DNA from: Planctomycetota bacterium
Lineage (GTDB): Bacteria > Planctomycetota > Planctomycetia > Isosphaerales > Isosphaeraceae
Length of the DNA stretch: 52,123 bases
Direction: 5' to 3'
NCBI GenBank assembly: GCA_021791715.1
Contig: JAJYWB010000041.1
Span: forward strand, 1-52,123
The position numbers and the translations under genes were made by a program. This document shows, piece by piece, positions 44,629 through 51,975 of the stretch (the first letter of the stretch is position 1; every line of letters begins with the position of its first letter). Under the pieces are notes generated by a model. The model saw only the letters and a program-made list of their open reading frames with translations. It ran no database searches and had not been told where the DNA came from.

Positions 44629-46620
44629 TCATGGGCATGGAATCATCGCGAAGCCGAGCGTCGCCGAAGCGAGGTTTCGCTCGAAGATTTCGCCGCGGGT
44701 GTATTCTTCGAGTCGACGACGATTCGTGATTGACTCGAGCAGCGGCGGCGGTTTTGGAATCGGCGAAGCGCGTTTCGACGCGGCGTACTTATGCGAAGCC
44801 GAATTCCTGTGCTTTCCCGATCCGGTTCGCATCGGCGACTCCATTTGCATCGGCGACCTCTTCTGGGATGCCGAACCGATCTGGACGGGTGATCCAGTCT
44901 GGGAGGGCGAACCAGTCTGGGAGGGCGAACCAGTCTGGGAGGGCGAACCTCCTGGTGAGCCGTCTTTTATTTGTTGATTTTGACAAACGCCTGCTCGGTC
45001 GGCGCCTCGCCCTCCCCGATTCGACATTTCGGCGCCGGTGATCAGGCTAATTGACGAACACTTTTGTGATGGCGAACCTGTCTGGGAGGGCGAACCTCCT
45101 GGTGAGCCGTCTTTTATTTGTTGATCTTCGCAATCGCCGGCTCGGTCGGCGCCTCGCCCTCCCGGAATCAACATTTCGAGGCTATTGTTCTTCAGGGACG
45201 GCGAACCGGTCTGGGAGGGCGAACCTCCTGGTGAGCCGTCTTTTAATTGTTCATGATGACAAACGCCGGCTCGGTCGGCGCCTCGCCCTCCCGGATTCGA
45301 CATTTCGACGCCGGTGATCAAGCTAATTGACGAACACTTTTGTGATAACGAATCGAAATTCATGTTCGAACCGGTCTGGGAGGGCGAACCTCCTGGTGAG
45401 CCATCTTTTATTTGTTGATCTTCGCAATCGCCGGCTCGGTCGGCGCCTCGCCCTCCCGGAATCGACATTTCGGCGCCCGTGATCGTCCGATTGGGCGAAC
45501 ACTTTTGTGATGGCGAACTCTTCTGGGAGGGCGAATCTGTCTGGGAGGGCGAACCTCCTGGTGAGCCGTCTTTTATTTGTTGATGTTGACAAACGCCGGC
45601 TCGGTCGGCGCCTCGCCCTCCCGGATTCGACATTTCGGCGCCCGTGATCGTCCGGTTGGGCGAACTCTTCTGGGAGGGCGAACCTCCTGGTGAGCCGTCT
45701 TTTATTTGTTGATTTTGACAAACGCCGGCTCGGTCGACGCCTCGCCCTCCCGGAATCAACATTTCGAGGCTATTGTTCTCCAGGGACGGCGAACTCTTCT
45801 GGGAGGGCGAACCTCCTGGTGAGCCGCTTCCGAATATATTCGAATTTTGCTCGGACAAACCCGAAACGGGACGACGAACATCCTCGTGCAACGGATTCCC
45901 TTTGTTATATGAATCGAGAGTGAGACACGCCGTGACGAGCCGAGGATCGTCGGATTCCTGATCGACGTCGATAAGCCGGCTCACCGGGAGGTTCGCCCTC
46001 CCATTAAGATCCTTTGATGCCGGCATGTCTTCAAAGGCGCCGCGTGCCGCCGATCGTGCCTCTGTTTGACGATTCGTATCCGTAAAAACGGGCTCACACG
46101 GCGGTTCGCCCTCCCGTGAGATCACCCGCTCTGAAGCGGTTTCTCCGTGTTCGCGAGACGCCGATCGAGCCGATGTTTCATCAATCTCGTCAACCGGTCG
46201 CAATCCTTGCCGTCGTTCCTTTTGCAATCGCCGCAATTCGGCCATCGTGCCTGCCAAACAACGGAGGAGGTGCGCCTCGTACTTGATGATCGTCTGAAGC
46301 GTCGGCTGATCGGGCGAAACGCGATTCAATCGAGATTCCGGCGAATCCTCAAGGGATTTCTCCGATCGGGCGTCGATTTCGCCGATCTTCGCCGCGTTCT
46401 CATACCCGATCACGCGTTTGAGCCGCCACAAATAGAGCGCCGCACGCCGCGCGTACAAGGTTTCGAGCGCCCCGACGGGACACAATTCTTGAACGACGAT
46501 CTCGCGGTGATCAAGCCAATCTTTGAGCTTTTCGACCCCTTCGATCACGGGATCGGTCGATATCAAATCGGTGTCGGGATAATGCGAATCGTCGATCCGC
46601 CGGGGCTGGGTGTTGTTCAT
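44629..46620 (-). CDS. planctomycete helical-family protein with a tail built from REP-like repeats
   Basis: 663 residues. Residues ~1-140 are an ordinary helical domain (ELCPVGALETLYARRAALYL WRLKRV, IIKYEAHLLRCLAGTMAELR RLQKER) shared with the protein at 19007-19996. From ~170 onward the protein is made largely of translated copies of a REP-like hairpin (GSPGGSPSQ) alternating with a GGRGADRAG-type segment. Seven same-orientation copies are all in one frame; two inverted copies are read in two other frames, as GRANLPVSRL and REGEPPCEP. Start-to-start distances (147, 129, 165, 165, 129, 129 bases) are all multiples of three, so the frame has been preserved. Function unknown. The last ~60 residues are basic. 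The domain is probably real; whether the whole tail is expressed is unproven. Confidence 0.7.
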   Translation of the reverse strand: MNNTQPRRIDDSHYPDTDLISTDPVIEGVEKLKDWLDHREIVVQELCPVGALETLYARRAALYLWRLKRVIGYENAAKIGEIDARSEKSLEDSPESRLNRVSPDQPTLQTIIKYEAHLLRCLAGTMAELRRLQKERRQGLRPVDEIDETSARSASREHGETASERVISREGEPPCEPVFTDTNRQTEARSAARGAFEDMPASKDLNGRANLPVSRLIDVDQESDDPRLVTACLTLDSYNKGNPLHEDVRRPVSGLSEQNSNIFGSGSPGGSPSQKSSPSLENNSLEMLIPGGRGVDRAGVCQNQQIKDGSPGGSPSQKSSPNRTITGAEMSNPGGRGADRAGVCQHQQIKDGSPGGSPSQTDSPSQKSSPSQKCSPNRTITGAEMSIPGGRGADRAGDCEDQQIKDGSPGGSPSQTGSNMNFDSLSQKCSSISLITGVEMSNPGGRGADRAGVCHHEQLKDGSPGGSPSQTGSPSLKNNSLEMLIPGGRGADRAGDCEDQQIKDGSPGGSPSQTGSPSQKCSSISLITGAEMSNRGGRGADRAGVCQNQQIKDGSPGGSPSQTGSPSQTGSPSQTGSPVQIGSASQKRSPMQMESPMRTGSGKHRNSASHKYAASKRASPIPKPPPLLESITNRRRLEEYTRGEIFERNLASATLGFAMIPCP
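44894..46115. repeat. array of REP-like hairpins (GGAGG-GCGAA-CCTCC family)
   Basis: A 25-base element with core GGAGGGCGAACCTCCTGGTG (5-bp stem, GCGAA loop) starts at 44937, 45084, 45213, 45378, 45543, 45672 and 45801. Inverted variants lie at 45978-46002 and 46091-46115. Between copies a second conserved piece contains TCGCCCTCCC, complementary to the GGGAGGGCGA arm, so adjacent pieces can form larger hairpins. At 44894-44947 an 18-base subunit (CCAGTCTGGGAGGGCGAA) is itself repeated three times. Isolated copies lie at 48901 and 50251. Confidence 0.92.
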
Positions 46621-47084
46621 GGTGATGGATCTTTCGTTAAGGTTCGGTTTGGCCGCGTATTGTCAATTTCTGTCGCCTTATGTTTGCTTTTAGGCGGAGC
46701 GGTTTGAATCGATCGTGTGTATATCGCCCACCTAACGCTTCACTGGAGGGGATTCTACGATATTCGGGATGTGCAGACAACACGATTCTTGGAAGATTTG
46801 CAAATTCAGTCGGCTGGATCAACCGGATTCGGTTTACAAAACGAAACATTTTCCCTCCCCGCTTGCGGGAAGGGCCTGCGAGGGGTCGAATATAGCGCAA
46901 GCATCGCGGATCACTCCTCCTTTAAATCGACCCTCCTCGATCCCCCCGGAAGCGGGGGGACGGCTCATTCAGTTACTAGTGATAATGTGAATCTCTCTCC
47001 CTCCCCGCTTGCGGGGAGGGCCGGGGTTGGTTGTCTATCTTCAGTGGGGGGTCGTCTATGTTCCGTGGCGATAATATCATTCAA
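46621..47084. other. intergenic region rich in hairpin repeats
   Basis: 464 bases with no supported gene. It holds three strong GC hairpins, listed as a repeat at 46853-47020, and the upstream region of the 46620 gene. Confidence 0.6.
46853..47020. repeat. CCCTCCCCGC/GCGGGGAGGG hairpin family
   Basis: CCCTCCCCGC-TT-GCGGGAAGGG at 46853-46874 (one mismatch) and CCCTCCCCGC-TT-GCGGGGAGGG at 46999-47020 (perfect) are two copies of one palindromic element. Between them TCCCCCCG-GAAG-CGGGGGGA (46941-46960) is a further perfect hairpin. The pattern is REP-like and distinct from the 44.9-46.1 kb family. Confidence 0.85.
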
Positions 47085-47474
47085 TTACATGAGAATTTCA
47101 ACAGGAATCTCATGGAAGATCTTCAATTTCGAGTCGCCCGTGAGAAAGAGCGTACAACGGTATTCGACCGCGGCGGCTAAATGGAGCGAATCCAAAGGTT
47201 TGAATCCGTATCGAGCGCGAACCTGCGCGGCCCGGTCACAAACGGCGGCCGAAACGGTCGGCACGCTCGCGTCGGGAGATTGGAAGAACGTGACGTATTG
47301 GGCCAGAATCAACTGATCGTTCGCCTTCAAGGGGCCTACTTGGCACTCCATGCGTACCAGGTCGCTGACGGCAATAAGTTCCCCACTTTTCAGTAGCGCG
47401 TTCACGCGCTCCTTGGTCTCGACGCCTAAACCCACGGGCTCCTCGATTAGATAAATAACTGCGTTTGTATCCAA
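47085..47474 (-). CDS. PIN-domain toxin (VapC-like)
   Basis: 129 residues. The PIN nuclease acidic set is visible: Asp in MDTNAVIYLIE, Glu in RMECQVGPL, Asp in KPLDSLHLAAA and Asp in LTGDSKL. Expected to cleave RNA, often tRNA, when freed from its antitoxin, which is encoded immediately upstream. TTG 47474 is used, but a CTG at 47486 would give the more typical start LKVFLDTNAV, has AAGGAGG 7 bases before it and overlaps the antitoxin stop codon; I suspect it is the true start. Complete and probably functional. Confidence 0.88.
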   Translation of the reverse strand: MDTNAVIYLIEEPVGLGVETKERVNALLKSGELIAVSDLVRMECQVGPLKANDQLILAQYVTFFQSPDASVPTVSAAVCDRAAQVRARYGFKPLDSLHLAAAVEYRCTLFLTGDSKLKIFHEIPVEILM

Positions 47475-47482
47475 AAAGACCT

Positions 47483-47818
47483 TCAGTCCGTCGCCTCCTT
47501 GGCCGCACGGGCTTGGTCCCTCGCCCGGCGATATTCATCCTGAAGACGTTCGACAGCCCGCATTTCCTCTTCGGCTTCATCACGCGTCGCCATGATCTCG
47601 GCGTCGATTTCCTCGCGGGTTCGGGGGGCTCTCCCACTCGCAAGCCGCGCCTCCCGGATCGATTCCATCATCGTCCAGAACCGGTCGGGCTGAACCGGTT
47701 CGGCGACGGGCTGAACGGTCACATGGACTCGACCGGCGGGAAGGTTGACCTTCTGAGTGACTTCCAGCGTTCCGTCAGGCCGAACCGTCCCTTCGATAAC
47801 GACCGTAGTGGTATTCAT
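47483..47818 (-). CDS. antitoxin of the PIN module
   Basis: 111 residues. N-terminal beta-rich DNA-binding or dimerisation part (VVIEGTVRPDGTLEVTQKVN LPAGRVHVTVQPV), then a charged helical toxin-binding tail. The pairing with a downstream PIN gene, with overlap or near-overlap, is typical of a type II toxin-antitoxin operon, usually autorepressed. ATG 47818 has GGAG 8 bases upstream; GTG 47827 is three codons earlier and less likely. Confidence 0.8.
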   Translation of the reverse strand: MNTTTVVIEGTVRPDGTLEVTQKVNLPAGRVHVTVQPVAEPVQPDRFWTMMESIREARLASGRAPRTREEIDAEIMATRDEAEEEMRAVERLQDEYRRARDQARAAKEATD

Positions 47819-47823
47819 GTGAT

Positions 47824-48516
47824 TCACTCCAATTTATCCGAATGAGCCAAAGCGTCCTCTCCATTCATTGAGATAATTAGGCATATGAGCGCTGTCGCAT
47901 CAAAGGTCGTTCGATTCGATTGGTTGGAAACCAAGATCATGAAACGGCATAGAGACCGGCCGGCGACCGATCTCGGCCCGGGGTTGAGAATGAACGAGGT
48001 CGTCGCGGCATAGATCATTTCGTCTCGTCGTGATCGATGCGAAGACGAACCTTGGCGGACTCTTCGCATCGGATCATTTTCTAGATAAGCTCGGCTAATC
48101 TCGTCTGAATCTGCTCGATAGCACACGGTGCGCCGCCGGCGCTCAATGCTTTGATCAAGACGGCTGTTTGACTGTTTGACTGCGACCGCGATCAATCCAG
48201 AAAACGCCGTTCGCAGTCCCTGAACAAGATCGGCGCCGATCTTCCCCGGAAGTTCCTTGCTTTTGAGGTACACGTGGACGACTCGGTTCCATCCATCAGG
48301 CGACAGTTCGACTCTATTCCAAGCGGTGGGATCGGAAATTTTGTGGAGCGGAGTTTTCATCCAGTTCTCCAAGAGCGAATCGAGTCGCTGATCGAACCGG
48401 CTGAGAATCGCTCCCCCGAACGCGCCGATGCTTCCGTGCCGAAGGCTTAAATTACAAAGCCGGCATAGCGTCGCGGCATCGATCAATATCCGAGTCGCTT
48501 CTTCGCGGTACTTCAA
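47824..48516 (-). CDS. hypothetical protein upstream of the toxin-antitoxin pair
   Basis: About 230 residues, not recognised. The first ~120 residues look protein-like (ATRILIDAATLCRLCNLSLR HG; DGWNRVVHVYLKSKELPGKI); the last 100 are basic and less convincing. It ends 5 bases before the antitoxin start, on the same strand. The start is weak: TTG 48516 has no proper ribosome-binding site, while a good GAGGAGGG is followed by an ATG whose frame stops after three codons, which suggests a damaged or frameshifted gene. Confidence 0.35.
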   Translation of the reverse strand: MKYREEATRILIDAATLCRLCNLSLRHGSIGAFGGAILSRFDQRLDSLLENWMKTPLHKISDPTAWNRVELSPDGWNRVVHVYLKSKELPGKIGADLVQGLRTAFSGLIAVAVKQSNSRLDQSIERRRRTVCYRADSDEISRAYLENDPMRRVRQGSSSHRSRRDEMIYAATTSFILNPGPRSVAGRSLCRFMILVSNQSNRTTFDATALICLIISMNGEDALAHSDKLE

Positions 48517-49259
48517 CTTATCATGGAACCCTCCTCGTCTCAGTCTACTGTAATACTTCCGTTTTGTCTGGATCAGATTTGGGGTGGTAGGCCAAACAGG
48601 AATAAAGACGCGGAGAGCCCGGAGATTGGCGTAAGCTTGACGACTCCATCATGGGTTAAGATACGGAGGAGGCGTGACTCGACCGAAGCGAGCGCATTTT
48701 CTTCGGCTACAAAGGTCGAGCGAGTTCTGTCCGAGAGCCGTATGCGTTAATAGTGCACCTACGGTTCAAAAAGCGGGATGTGGAAACGAAGCATGGTTCG
48801 ATACTAAGGCGTTGACAACCGAAAGGGTCAGTAACAGCTATGCAAACCTAAACCACCGCGCCACACCTCGACTCTACGGGTTCTGGGGCGCACTCTTATG
48901 CGAGGGCGAACCTCCTGGTGAGCCAAATTTCGATGTTTGCTACTATTGTCCGGAAAACGGCCTCTTCGCCTCAATCCAAGAAAAGCGTCTCTCCGGGATA
49001 TTCGCCTTATTAAATAAACTTTTCGAATAAAAATCTATTATGATTCTTATGAGATCCCAAGACGATCGAGGGAGAACCGTGAACCGCGTGCGCGAGGCTC
49101 TCTTCCGGGTTGGAACGTCGCGGTCTCATGCGGCTGGTTGAGAAGAACGAATAACAAGGAAATCTCGGCCTCTTGTTGATACGAGCCGCATCCGATAGGA
49201 TGAAGAGGAACCGATCTGATGATCGGGTTAATCGGCGACACGGCCGAAGGAGGCTGAAG
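48517..49259. other. intergenic region with one isolated REP-like hairpin
   Basis: 743 bases without a supported gene. Short frames on both strands are probably chance. The listed hairpin at 48901 is the only clear structure, and the last 20 bases hold the strong ribosome-binding site AAGGAGG of the next gene. Confidence 0.5.
48901..48924 (+). repeat. isolated copy of the GGAGG-GCGAA-CCTCC hairpin
   Basis: GAGGGCGAACCTCCTGGTGA plus AGCC, matching the array copies except at the first base(s). It lies outside any supported gene, which shows that the element disperses as DNA. Confidence 0.85.
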
Positions 49260-49505
49260 ATGCATCGCGTTGTCGTTCAATCACGTGTAGGATCCGACGG
49301 AGTCTTGCACATCGATATTCCGATGGGTGAGGAAGTCGCCGATCGCGAGGTGCGAGTCACGATCGATCCGGTTCGACGAGTTTCCTCCTCGATGACTCTG
49401 GAAGAATGGCGTCGATTCGTTATGGAGACGGCGGGTAGCATCGCCGACCAGTCTTTCGTTCGGCACGAGCAAGGAGATTACGAGCAACGAGGTGAACTTC
49501 CGTGA
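49260..49505 (+). CDS. antitoxin, VapB-like, of the second PIN module
   Basis: 81 residues. VVVQSRVGSDGVLHIDIPMG with REVRVTIDPV, then MTLEEWRRFVMETAGSIAD and FVRHEQGDYEQRGELP: the conserved layout of a cyanobacterial and planctomycete antitoxin family paired with PIN toxins. AAGGAGG lies 6 bases before ATG 49260. It overlaps the toxin start by 4 bases (GTGA), so the two are co-translated. Confidence 0.88.
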   Translation: MHRVVVQSRVGSDGVLHIDIPMGEEVADREVRVTIDPVRRVSSSMTLEEWRRFVMETAGSIADQSFVRHEQGDYEQRGELP

Positions 49506-49915
49506 CGACTCATCTGCTGGATACAAACTCGTGCGTGGAACATTTGCGGCGCGGGGTTGATTCCAAAGTAACCGCCAAGCTCTCATCCGCGCCGCCCGAT
49601 AGCGTCCTAATTTGTTCGATAGTTGTCGCCGAGCTTTATTACGGAGCGCACCGAAGCGCACGCAAGACGGAGACTCTCGGCCTCGTTCACTCCTTCTGCA
49701 GCCGTTTTCAGTCGCTATCGTTCGACGATGCCGCCGCCGAGGAGTACGGACGTATCCGCGCCCATCTTTCCGCAATCGGATCGATCATCGGCCCCAACGA
49801 TCTGTTGATCGCGGCGATCGCATTGGCGAACGACCTAACGCGGCGGAGCCTCAATCATACCAACCCGACGCGCGAGCGAGGGGCTTCTGATTATATCGCG
49901 AAATCTTTCGATTGA
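49502..49915 (+). CDS. PIN-domain toxin with C-terminus replaced by a REP-type element
   Basis: 137 residues. PIN features: HLLDTNSCVEHLRRG (first Asp), SIVVAELYYGAHRS (Glu), GPNDLLIAAIALANDLT (Asp). Normal members continue LVTHN-x-x-EF and end with a conserved tail. Here, after ANDLT, the sequence becomes RRSLNHTNPTRERGASDYIA, which is the translation of a repeat element (listed at 49856-49955). The last acidic residue of the site and the final strand are therefore missing. Probably an inactivated or attenuated toxin, although the antitoxin and the GTGA coupling remain intact. Confidence 0.8.
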   Translation: MTTHLLDTNSCVEHLRRGVDSKVTAKLSSAPPDSVLICSIVVAELYYGAHRSARKTETLGLVHSFCSRFQSLSFDDAAAEEYGRIRAHLSAIGSIIGPNDLLIAAIALANDLTRRSLNHTNPTRERGASDYIAKSFD

Positions 49916-49955
49916 TCATTTGATCGGACCCTCGCTTGCGCTTCGGGCTAGTATG
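49856..49955. repeat. inverted pair of REP elements (BIME-like) inside and after the toxin gene
   Basis: The left arm (49856-49882) begins CATACCAACCCGACGCGCGA and the right arm (49929-49955) reads, on the other strand, CATACTAGCCCGAAGCGCAA and so on. The 27-base arms agree at about 22 positions in inverted orientation, with a 46-base spacer. The left arm encodes the 'NPTRERG' peptide that, from memory, appears as a spurious tail in many planctomycete protein predictions. Confidence 0.8.
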
Positions 49956-50250
49956 ATCTCCACTTCCGATCGCTCTAAAGATGCGCGCAGGGCGCGCACA
50001 AGATAGGGACGAAGACTCTAACTCTTGTCACGAACAACACTCGAGAACTCTCTCGTGTTCCCGACCTAAAGCTCGATGATTGGAGTTTATGATTTGATCT
50101 GTCGAGAAATGATGGCGAGATACGAACGATGAAACAAAACGATCGGATCGGCGTCGGCGAATTTACATCAACGATTCTATACGCAATAATCTCCGGATTT
50201 CCAGCGGGATTTCCCGGCGGATCTTCAATCGATGGGTCGAACCTAAAAAT

Positions 50251-50275
50251 GGGAGGGCGAACCTCCTGGTGAGTC
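50251..50275 (+). repeat. isolated copy of the GGAGG-GCGAA-CCTCC hairpin
   Basis: GGGAGGGCGAACCTCCTGGT plus GAGTC; one difference from the array consensus (GAGTC for GAGCC). Outside any supported gene. Confidence 0.88.
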
Positions 50276-50529
50276 AATAGATATATATGTAATTTATGTG
50301 AAGAAAATCGCCGTCGATGGAGGAGATCCAGAAATTGGCGGGACAGGCCGGCTCGGAAGGCGTGGAGTCGCAAGAACCGAAAACGGGCTTCAAATAGAAT
50401 TGATCCCGAACGCCGATGCACGATTCGCCCGGATCTTGCCGGCCGAAGGGAATTAATAACCTAACTCTTTTTCAGCAATGGGTTTAGGTGAATTAATCAA
50501 GGCTTGCGTTAGGCCGTCAAATTCCGGGC

Positions 50530-50567
50530 GTCTGGAAATTGGGGCGGGGTGTCTGGAAATTGGGGCG
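50530..50567. repeat. 17-base direct repeat resembling an insertion-sequence end
   Basis: GTCTGGAAATTGGGGCG occurs at 50530-50546 and 50551-50567. The second is followed by AAC and so resembles the GTCTGAAAAATGCGAAC that ends both copies of the 176-bp duplication at the left of the window. Possibly scars of related insertion sequences. Confidence 0.5.
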
Positions 50568-50621
50568 AACCAATATTATCACCACTCATATCGTCTCTAC
50601 AAGTTCAGGTATGAAATTCTG

Positions 50622-51194
50622 CTATTTTTCGTTTGACGTATCAGATCCATAATTCTCATTCACGAGAGCTCTAAGGAAATTCTGACCAAAGATATTGATC
50701 ATGTATATTTGAAGATTAGAAAAACGATTAGATCTGTTTAGAATCGCTACGCTGACGTTGGATTTAACAAGCCAAATTCTTATAAAATCACCAGATATAT
50801 GAGTTTGTTGAATCTTATCGCCGATAAAAGGCTTTTTTCCATTCTTTTTATCGTATAGTTCCATAAAAATCGACCCGTCCGAGTTTATCCTGGAAAAATT
50901 GAGAGGAATATTGTCGAAATCAGAAAGCGAAAAAACCAACGAATTCAAATCGTCGTAACAAAACGCCGTTCCACCTTTAGAATTCCGATCACTCATAATA
51001 ATAACAGGAACATTCTTATCATGGTGTCGTTTCTGGATCGACAAGGACAGCCGCTCGACGCCGTTCGAATCTAAAATCGAGATTCTATCGCATAGGAAGT
51101 TCATACGAATATTCATCATAGTCGTCTGTAAAGACAGTGAAATGATGACTGAAAACGATATCACCATAGTAGTATCAAAGATCCGTTTAGTCAT
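50622..51194 (-). CDS. hypothetical membrane-anchored protein, paralogue of the next gene
   Basis: 190 residues. One N-terminal membrane helix (~8-26), then a soluble domain of alternating strands with motifs ISILDSNGVERLSLSI, VPVIIMSDRNSKGGT, LVFSLSD, and SDGSIFMELYDKKNGKKP. The repeated 'D-x-N/D-G' strand pattern resembles planctomycete strand-repeat domains; function unknown. About 30-40% identical by eye to the 51332-51904 product and exactly the same length. Codon use is AT-rich, unlike the rest of the window, suggesting acquisition from elsewhere. ATG 51194 is chosen, with CGGAG upstream; an extra 14 residues upstream are open but unlikely. Confidence 0.65.
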   Translation of the reverse strand: MTKRIFDTTMVISFSVIISLSLQTTMMNIRMNFLCDRISILDSNGVERLSLSIQKRHHDKNVPVIIMSDRNSKGGTAFCYDDLNSLVFSLSDFDNIPLNFSRINSDGSIFMELYDKKNGKKPFIGDKIQQTHISGDFIRIWLVKSNVSVAILNRSNRFSNLQIYMINIFGQNFLRALVNENYGSDTSNEK

Positions 51195-51331
51195 CTGTCG
51201 GCTCCGTGGAGATTCAGATAATCGCAATACCATCATGATAATCCTAATAAATTAATATGCATATGAAATGTGATACTTCAGCTTGTTTGTTTATCCTAAT
51301 ATCAATTAAAATTATCATATTTTACAATTGC

Positions 51332-51904
51332 TTATTTATTTTTAGTCGATTTCGCTTCATATGATTCATCGACGATAGTCCTGGTTTTATCAGGAGCAAA
51401 AAGAGGCGAAAGAACGACTCTAAGTTTTCCGATAGCGTTAGAACTATTTAAGATTGAGATGATTATATTTGATTTGAAGAGCGACGCTTTCAATGCGTCG
51501 CCCGATAAATGAATTTGCAATTCTTTATCTCCTGTAATCGGAACGTCTTTGATTTTTTTTCCATAAATATCCATGTAAAAAGATCCATCAGATTTGATAA
51601 CGGAGAGATTTCGTAAAATATCGTCGTTGTCAGAAAGAGAGAATTTCAAAGAATTTGAATTATCGTAGCTAATCTTTGTATTTCCTTTTTTAAATTGATC
51701 AAACATGGAAATGACTGGAACATCCTTTCCGTCGTCCGACTTCACGATACCAAGAAATAATCGATCGACGCGGTTCTTATCGCGAATTGTAATGCTTTTA
51801 CATTGAATTTCACGATTATAATTCATGTATGCCAGCTGTAAAGAAAGAGTAACAAAAACTGTGATCGCTATCATCATGATATTGGAAAGGATTCTTTTCA
51901 CCAT
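51332..51904 (-). CDS. hypothetical membrane-anchored protein, paralogue of the previous gene
   Basis: 190 residues. N-terminal membrane helix (~5-24), then ITIRDKNRVDRLFLGI, VPVISMFDQFKKGNT, LKFSLSD, KSDGSFYMDIYGKK and HLSGDALKASLFKSNI, colinear with the neighbour. AGGAG lies 7 bases before ATG 51904. The pair lies head to tail, 137 bases apart, with an AT-rich spacer. Not recognised; both probably reach the periplasm or cell surface while anchored in the membrane. Confidence 0.7.
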   Translation of the reverse strand: MVKRILSNIMMIAITVFVTLSLQLAYMNYNREIQCKSITIRDKNRVDRLFLGIVKSDDGKDVPVISMFDQFKKGNTKISYDNSNSLKFSLSDNDDILRNLSVIKSDGSFYMDIYGKKIKDVPITGDKELQIHLSGDALKASLFKSNIIISILNSSNAIGKLRVVLSPLFAPDKTRTIVDESYEAKSTKNK

Positions 51905-51975
51905 CGTTCGTCTCCTGAATAAGAGCGAGAAATACTCGAAACGTCATTGAATGTTGACTATATTATCTAGGATAA

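Larger units (their letters stand above)
49956..50621. other. intergenic region with repeats, transition to AT-rich DNA
   Basis: About 670 bases with no supported gene. It holds one REP-like hairpin (50251) and a duplicated 17-base motif (50530). A minus-strand frame of 148 codons at 49975-50421 has no family resemblance and no good start. Base composition falls from GC-rich to AT-rich near 50.6 kb. Confidence 0.5.

Noticed and set aside
44450..45961. Plus-strand frames through the REP array (WEGEPPGEP-type peptides)
   Set aside because: These are translations of the repeat on the wrong strand; none has an ordinary domain, unlike the minus-strand gene.
44894..46115. CRISPR array
   Set aside because: Repeats are regularly recurring, but the intervening segments are themselves repeated and in frame, the element forms a short hairpin, and no cas genes are present.
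49975..50421. 148-codon minus-strand frame
   Set aside because: It runs through a REP copy, lacks a good start site and resembles no family.
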